Assembly (NCBI RefSeq): GCF_032362555.1 | Contig: NC_083514.1 | Coordinates: 4,387,001 to 4,451,000, forward strand | Direction of reading: 5' to 3' | Source: Amyelois transitella | Taxonomy: Eukaryota > Arthropoda > Insecta > Lepidoptera > Pyralidae | DNA length: 64,000 nt | In this document: positions 59,701 to 64,000 of the stretch, piece by piece | How positions within the stretch are numbered: the stretch's first letter is position 1 | Layout: each line of letters opens with the position of its first letter | Translations under genes and position numbers: made by a program | The notes under the pieces: generated by a model | What the model saw: the letters and a program-made list of their open reading frames with translations, nothing else | Told to the model about the DNA's origin: nothing | The model's database searches: none

Positions 59701-59927
59701 TGGCATGCTTCTTTTATTTTTTCTACTTTCGTTTCAGAAAATCCTTTAATATTGTTTAATTTTTTCTTTGTACTCATTTGGATACCTTTGATAGTACATA
59801 TACCGGCCCCTTTTAATTTTTTTATGTCCGCTACGTTAATACCATGTTTTTGTAAAATATCAACATCTTGAAAAAAGCTATCCTCTTCGTCGATCTCGGA
59901 TGTATTGTCTTCTAGTGCTTGATCCAT
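56761..59927 (-). CDS. Dmc1: Meiotic recombinase DMC1
   Basis: RecA/Rad51-family ATPase that forms filaments on resected single-stranded DNA and carries out interhomolog strand exchange in meiosis; it acts in the nucleus. Five minus-strand exons: 59927-59608, 59481-59314, 58840-58738, 58254-58087 and 57018-56761. All have AG/GT borders and consistent phases; total 1017 bases, 338 aa (human 340). Seen: an N-terminal helix-hairpin-helix region ([20 protein letters not shown]), the DMC1/Rad51 core [20 protein letters not shown], Walker A GEFRTGKT (124-131), Walker B LLIIDS (217-222), [18 protein letters not shown] and the C-terminal [16 protein letters not shown]. The [10 protein letters not shown] and [10 protein letters not shown] stretches favour DMC1 over RAD51. 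An upstream in-frame TTG at 59987 is not a plausible start. Introns 3 and 4 each carry a near-identical Helitron copy. No coding defect was seen. Confidence 0.97.
57553..57823 (+). mobile_element. Helitron-like element, copy 1, in DMC1 intron 4
   Basis: TCCTACTACTAT start with internal expansion, then TTACTCTTTCACGCAAAAAC, CCCGCGGGATTGATAGGG and a 3' end GAAGTCGCGGGCGGCCTCTAG|T. Almost identical over ~185 bases to the copy at 58404-58600. Confidence 0.8.
57618..57641. repeat. AAAT microsatellite
   Basis: Tandem AAAT units inside the Helitron copy. Confidence 0.85.
57866..57900 (+). mobile_element. SINE-like repeat (family A), small scrap
   Basis: TTGGCTCTGTCTCCCCCGTA resembles the 3' part of family A. 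Confidence 0.5.
58319..58350. repeat. Perfect hairpin, 14-bp arms, 4-nt loop
   Basis: Arm GTAAGTTTAAACCA, loop AATA, exact complement; in DMC1 intron 3, 54 bases before the Helitron copy. Confidence 0.93.
58404..58600 (+). mobile_element. Helitron-like element, copy 2, in DMC1 intron 3
   Basis: Clean 197-base element: starts A|TCCTACTACTATTATAAAGG and ends GGCGGCCTCTAG|T after a GAAGTCGCGGGC terminal segment. Nonautonomous. Confidence 0.85.
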
Positions 59928-61690
59928 TTTATCCCAAACTGATTTAATTTTCACGGGGATAGTGTTTGTGAAAGTATTGATTTGCAAGTATTAATTTTTG
60001 GATAATAATAACAAACTAGGTTTTTAAAAGTAAACTTTAAATTAATGTTTAGCCACGGAAGTGTTTAGCTAAAACAGCTTTTTAGTTAAAATAAAAAATA
60101 CTTCTTAGTTTTTTTAGGCGGAGGAAAGTAAAAAGTTAATTTAAAAATGGCGCGATATCATTTTTTTTTTTACTACAGGCTATGTTGATTAATCTACAAA
60201 CAACACAAAGGTGTTTGTTTAATTTAATATATACTTTTAAAATGAATAATGGGTTTTATGTCTATTGGTGTTTATTATAAAAGTTATAAATAATATAAAC
60301 TAGTTAAACCTACCTAACTAGTACTTACATTAAATGTTAAATGTGATGACGACGGGTAAAACAAAAAATACAAGACATGTTTATGGTTATTTAAGTGTTG
60401 CTACATTTAAATATATGATCTTCCCAGTATGACTGGAAAATTGAGAAAAAAAACCGCCACAAGCTCTCACATACATAAAAACATATTTAAAGTCTACGCT
60501 TCCTTCCGCAAAGCAAAATATTTTGACAAAGCTGTGCCTCATCAGTTCTCTCTTTCTATCTATAATTATATATTTATTTATATTTTATATTTGCTTAGTC
60601 AACTTGCTTTAATCCATTTTTTCAAATCAAAATTACTAAACAACTAATCAGAGCGAAGTATACAAGGTCTACAATTATCAATAGCAACGAAGATTAGAGG
60701 TTAAATACTATCTCCGACTCAATATCGTTCGTTGGATCCGCGGTTCCCCAGGTGGCGAAAAATCTTCTTGTTAGTTGTGGTTGAAATTGAAACAACGCTT
60801 CTGCTACAGGTCACTATAGCTTATTTCAAGCTTCTTTCACATCGCAACTTTTCATTACAACGCTGTTATAGAACAGCGTAACAAATATGGGCATACTTGT
60901 TACGCTGTTCTATCCTTACCTGGGCAGGTAAGGATCTTGTGGCAGTTGCGGCTGTAAATCGAAAAGCAATTCTATTATGCAGTTGCTGAATCATTTAAAG
61001 CTTCTTAGTTGGTGGGAAGGAAAAGAGACAGGTATGGTAACATCAAAATTTTTTTTTGTTAAATTCTCGTCTCTGGTTTTGATTTGACTATGGACGTAGG
61101 GATAACGATTCTTTCCAGAAAAAATCGATTAATTTATTGCTCGTATTGTAACCCAATAAATCGATATATGTAAGAATCGAGTTCGATAAATTTATTTCTT
61201 TTTAATGTATAAAAAGCAGAGTAAATTCTATATTAACGATTTCTTATTAGTAAAATCAAGAAATTTGATCAATTTTATCTATTCATGAATTGATTTTGTT
61301 TTTACCATAGTACATACGTAATTTGTTTTTACATTCAAACATATAGCTTCTAAGGTCTTAACTGTCACTATTTTGCTAGTGTTCCTTCAATTTGATTTTA
61401 TTGAAAACAAGGAAAAAAATTCTTCGAAAAAACTTTTTCGGAGAGAATTGCTATCCCTATATTCCACTAATAGCAAAACTTGATAAAACTGTCATTACAG
61501 ATATAAAAAACAATGTCCGTGGGGTCTAAACCTAAACAAAAAAAATCGAATGTCGATTTTCAAAGGTGGCATAATGAAGTCCAGTGACTTCATCGATTCA
61601 ATAAATACAATTACTGATTTAAAAAACGTTCTCTCTTACATTAATCGATTTCAAGTCTCAGACAGTTCCCCATCCCTAATTTGACGTCTT
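59928..61690. other. Divergent intergenic region, DMC1 (minus) and SR-rich gene (plus)
   Basis: About 1.7 kb between two divergently transcribed genes. It must hold both promoters, but no clear TATA or initiator could be assigned. It contains back-to-back palindromes at 60862-60935. No gene recognised. Confidence 0.6.
60862..60935. repeat. Adjacent perfect palindromes
   Basis: First, ATAGAACAGCGTAACAA (60868-60884) pairs perfectly with 60897-60913 across a 12-base spacer. Overlapping it, ACGCTGTT pairs with AACAGCGT across ATAG. Second, ATCCTTACCTG (60912-60922) pairs perfectly with 60925-60935 across GG. Confidence 0.93.
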
Positions 61691-62064
61691 TTTTCGCTTC
61701 GCTGAATTGTGGTTGTTTGCGGCGCAATTTATGGATATTATTTATTTAAATTATTAAATTGCTTCAAGAAATATATCGTCAAACCCATCTCAGTTAAGGT
61801 AAGGGCGTAAGGTAACCTTACGGAAGTACTGAAAAGTGATTATTTATTATGTTCATATATTTCCTTCTGTATCACAGCCATGTTGAAGTAGTGTTGATTT
61901 TACTCAGTTTTCGTCAGTTATAGTTATAAAAGTTAAAAGTTATTCACAAGTAAATGTGACAGACCCGAGTTTCGTTTGTGTTGTGAATAAAAGTTGAAAA
62001 GTCTTTCAAAATGAAAAGTGTTATAAAGTGCCACCGATTCTGCCGTCGAGGCGTCATCTGCAAG
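61690..62064 (+). other. 5' noncoding exon(s) of the SR-rich gene
   Basis: Two splice donors on the plus strand lie before the coding exon: GTTAAG|gtaagg at 61798 and TGCAAG|gtaagg at 62064. Either could join the acceptor at 62562 (tttgcag). The 5' limit and which donor is used are unknown. The longer form includes an upstream ATG at 62011, discussed in findings. Confidence 0.5.
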
Positions 62065-62564
62065 GTAAGGCTGGATGTGTCTAAAATATACATCAGAACG
62101 TAGAATTTACAACTTATGAAATGACTTCGCCAATATATACAGATTAAAAAATATATACAATTTTACCTGTTATTCAGTTCCTACAATTAATAATAGTGAT
62201 CCTGTGGGTTGGAGAATCAAAAAATAAATTTAAGCTATTGGAATCTAGAAAACTTACCAAATATGATTTTTTAAAATAATAATAAAGTTGTTGGAGTAAT
62301 TGATTTCATTCATTGTTATCACATTTTATATTTTATGTACACTCCTCATTCTTTTATTTCCTTTATTATTGCCTGCATTTAACATATATTAATTATTTTT
62401 AAGTTTGCGTGTATCTACTAATAAGTTTAATATCTACATAAGGAAGTGATGAAAATAAATGAGATTTATCTAGATAAATATATAATAAGAAAGAGCTTAT
62501 GGGATGGATATTGCAGATTTAATAAAGTGTATCCTTCATGGTATTCTGCAATCTATTTGCAGGG

Positions 62565-63845
62565 ATGGATTCTGAAGATTCACGAGATGGTGGTGGTGAT
62601 GGTCGTTCATCGTCAAGTAGTAGCAGCTCCAGTTCCAGAAGTCAAAGGAGCTCATCATCTAGAAGTGATGCCTCTAAGAGTCATCCCAAGTCACCACCAC
62701 ACAGTCCCAGATCAGTTAATTCCCCTAAATCTGAAGGACGAAGATCTCCTTCCCCCAAATCAGGTATCAGATCTGCATCGCCCAAATCTGATGATGTTAG
62801 GTCTCCGTCTTATAAATCAGAAGGGCGTAGATCTCCTTCTTCTAAATCAGAAGGTCCTCGATCACCTTCACCTAAATCTGATGGCCCTAGATCTCCATCT
62901 CTTGAAAGTCGATCCCAATCCCCCTCCGAACAGTCAAAGCGACCACGGTCTACAGATAACTTGAGTGGAGTTCACTCTGATATAAATTCACCTGAAAATT
63001 CTAGGACTGCATCTCCTGCAGGATCTAAATCTGCAGATTTACCCAAGTCACATAGTGATGTGGGTTCCGGTGCTGAATCACCTGAAAGATTAAACCAATA
63101 TTCCTCAGTAGCTCCGAAAACACCACAGAGCCCCAATAGTTCTATAAAGTCTCCAACAGGATCACGTGGGTCAAGATCCCGCCCTGCTACACCAGACTCT
63201 GAGTCTAACCATGGATCTCCAAGCAGAAGAGCTCCTAATCGATCCCCATCATCAAGCCCGTCTCCAGATCGAAAAAAATCACGGTCACCAATTCATTCTC
63301 CTGTTAAAAGAAATGCTTGGAGTCCTAAGGAAACATGGAGAAGGCACACAAAAGCTGAACAAAAAATGGTTCCAGTAGAAAGACCTCGTAGCGCGTCAGA
63401 ATCAAGTCAGTCAAGTAGAGACTCATCTTATAACAAAAGGACAACTGCTAAAGATCCAGCCACTGAAGAAATCTCTGAAGGTATGTTTTAGCACTTATGA
63501 TAACTGGAAAATCCTACATTGTTGTATAGGTAACAAACCAACATTTTAGGGAGTTTGTATTTTAAAAAATTCTGTTTTTAATATTCTAGACTGAAAGGGT
63601 TTTTGAATGTGATTGCTTAATTTTTTGGGTCCTATTCGCATATGGCCATAACCCATAAATACAGAAAGTCACTTAAATAATATAACTTTCCAGGTGAAAT
63701 GGAGTCAGATCAAGAAGATAGGAAATCTAGAAGTAAATCAGTGGCAAGTGAGAAACATGATGTTAAAGATTTGAATATCAGCCATGAAGATCTCTCTGAT
63801 GTTTCTGATTTAGATTCTGTAGCAGATGATGAAAAGGAAACAAAA
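62565..63845 (+). CDS. Ser/Arg-rich nuclear-type protein, N-terminal part
   Basis: Coding exons 62563-63480 (ATG at 62565) and 63694-63845, joined in phase (donor GAAG|gtatgt, acceptor ttccag|GTG), with a further donor AAA|gtaaga at the end. The gene therefore continues beyond the window; about 356 codons are visible. The protein opens MDSEDSRDGGGDGRSS, then a poly-Ser/Arg stretch, and about seven repeats of the type SPKSEGRRSPS, followed by more Ser-Pro/Arg-Ser sequence and an acidic segment (LSDVSDLDSVADDEKETK). Low complexity of this kind is typical of splicing- or RNA-processing-associated nuclear proteins. The acidic segment loosely recalls ZC3H18-like proteins, but the diagnostic CCCH zinc finger is not within the window, so I leave it unnamed. 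SP dipeptides suggest heavy phosphorylation. Confidence 0.85.
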
Positions 63846-64000
63846 GTAAGATGTTTTTTGAATTTTATGTTTATATTAAGGGTTGTAAGTTGGCTTAAAT
63901 GGTAAAAAATCCGAGAGTTGATATCACTAGCGAAGCTGAGTTATTTATACTTAACCTATAAGCTACTGAACTCGTATCATTGTGATTCTCATTTTTATTA

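Noticed and set aside
62446..62964. 172-codon plus-strand ORF as an independent gene
   Set aside because: It overlaps the SR-rich exon in another frame, starts inside the intron, and its composition is the frame-shifted shadow of Ser/Pro/Arg codons. It is retained only as part of the upstream-ATG question.

Overview
This is nuclear DNA of a lepidopteran insect, most likely a moth. The genes have insect-style exon-intron structure, the background is AT-rich and intron-heavy, and the repeats are typical of Lepidoptera: Helitron-like ends of the TCTATAC/TCCTACT...CTAGT type, a ~250-bp SINE-like family, RTE-type LINE debris and a tRNA-headed SINE. I cannot name a species from sequence alone.

Four protein genes are supported by exon phase and family motifs. 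(1) MRTF (myocardin-related transcription factor, actin-sensing SRF coactivator), minus strand: four firm coding exons at 115-7182, a probable first coding exon at 34137-34356, and a possible noncoding leader at ~36963-37200. This makes the first coding intron ~27 kb long. (2) Pect/PCYT2 (CTP:phosphoethanolamine cytidylyltransferase), minus strand: eight exons, 41538-49661, complete, 388 aa. (3) DMC1 (meiotic recombinase), minus strand: five exons, 56761-59927, complete, 338 aa. (4) The 5' part of a Ser/Arg-rich nuclear-type protein, plus strand, 62565-63845 and running off the right edge, with noncoding 5' exon(s) at ~61.7-62.06 kb. DMC1 and the SR-rich gene are divergent, with ~1.7 kb between them. 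No operon-like arrangement or shared pathway links the four genes.

The rest is intron and intergenic DNA with many mobile-element remnants. There are about 14 copies or pieces of one SINE-like family and nine RTE LINE pieces (one with a long broken RT region at 52.0-53.9 kb). There is also a younger 5'-truncated LINE with an open RT frame (55.0-56.2 kb), a nested or tandem Helitron cluster (9.75-11.6 kb), two near-identical Helitron copies in DMC1 introns, and a 228-bp hAT MITE with a perfect 8-bp target duplication.

The most unusual signals are: a 3' stem-loop plus ATGT tail shared by the SINE-like family and the RTE LINE, with a compensatory base-pair change; a series of perfect palindromes with 0-4 nt loops (35.1-35.2, 56.6, 58.3 and 60.9 kb); and a strong upstream ATG in the SR-rich gene leader that would open a 151-codon frame overlapping the main coding sequence out of frame. 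No CRISPR array, rRNA gene, tRNA gene or prokaryotic feature was found.
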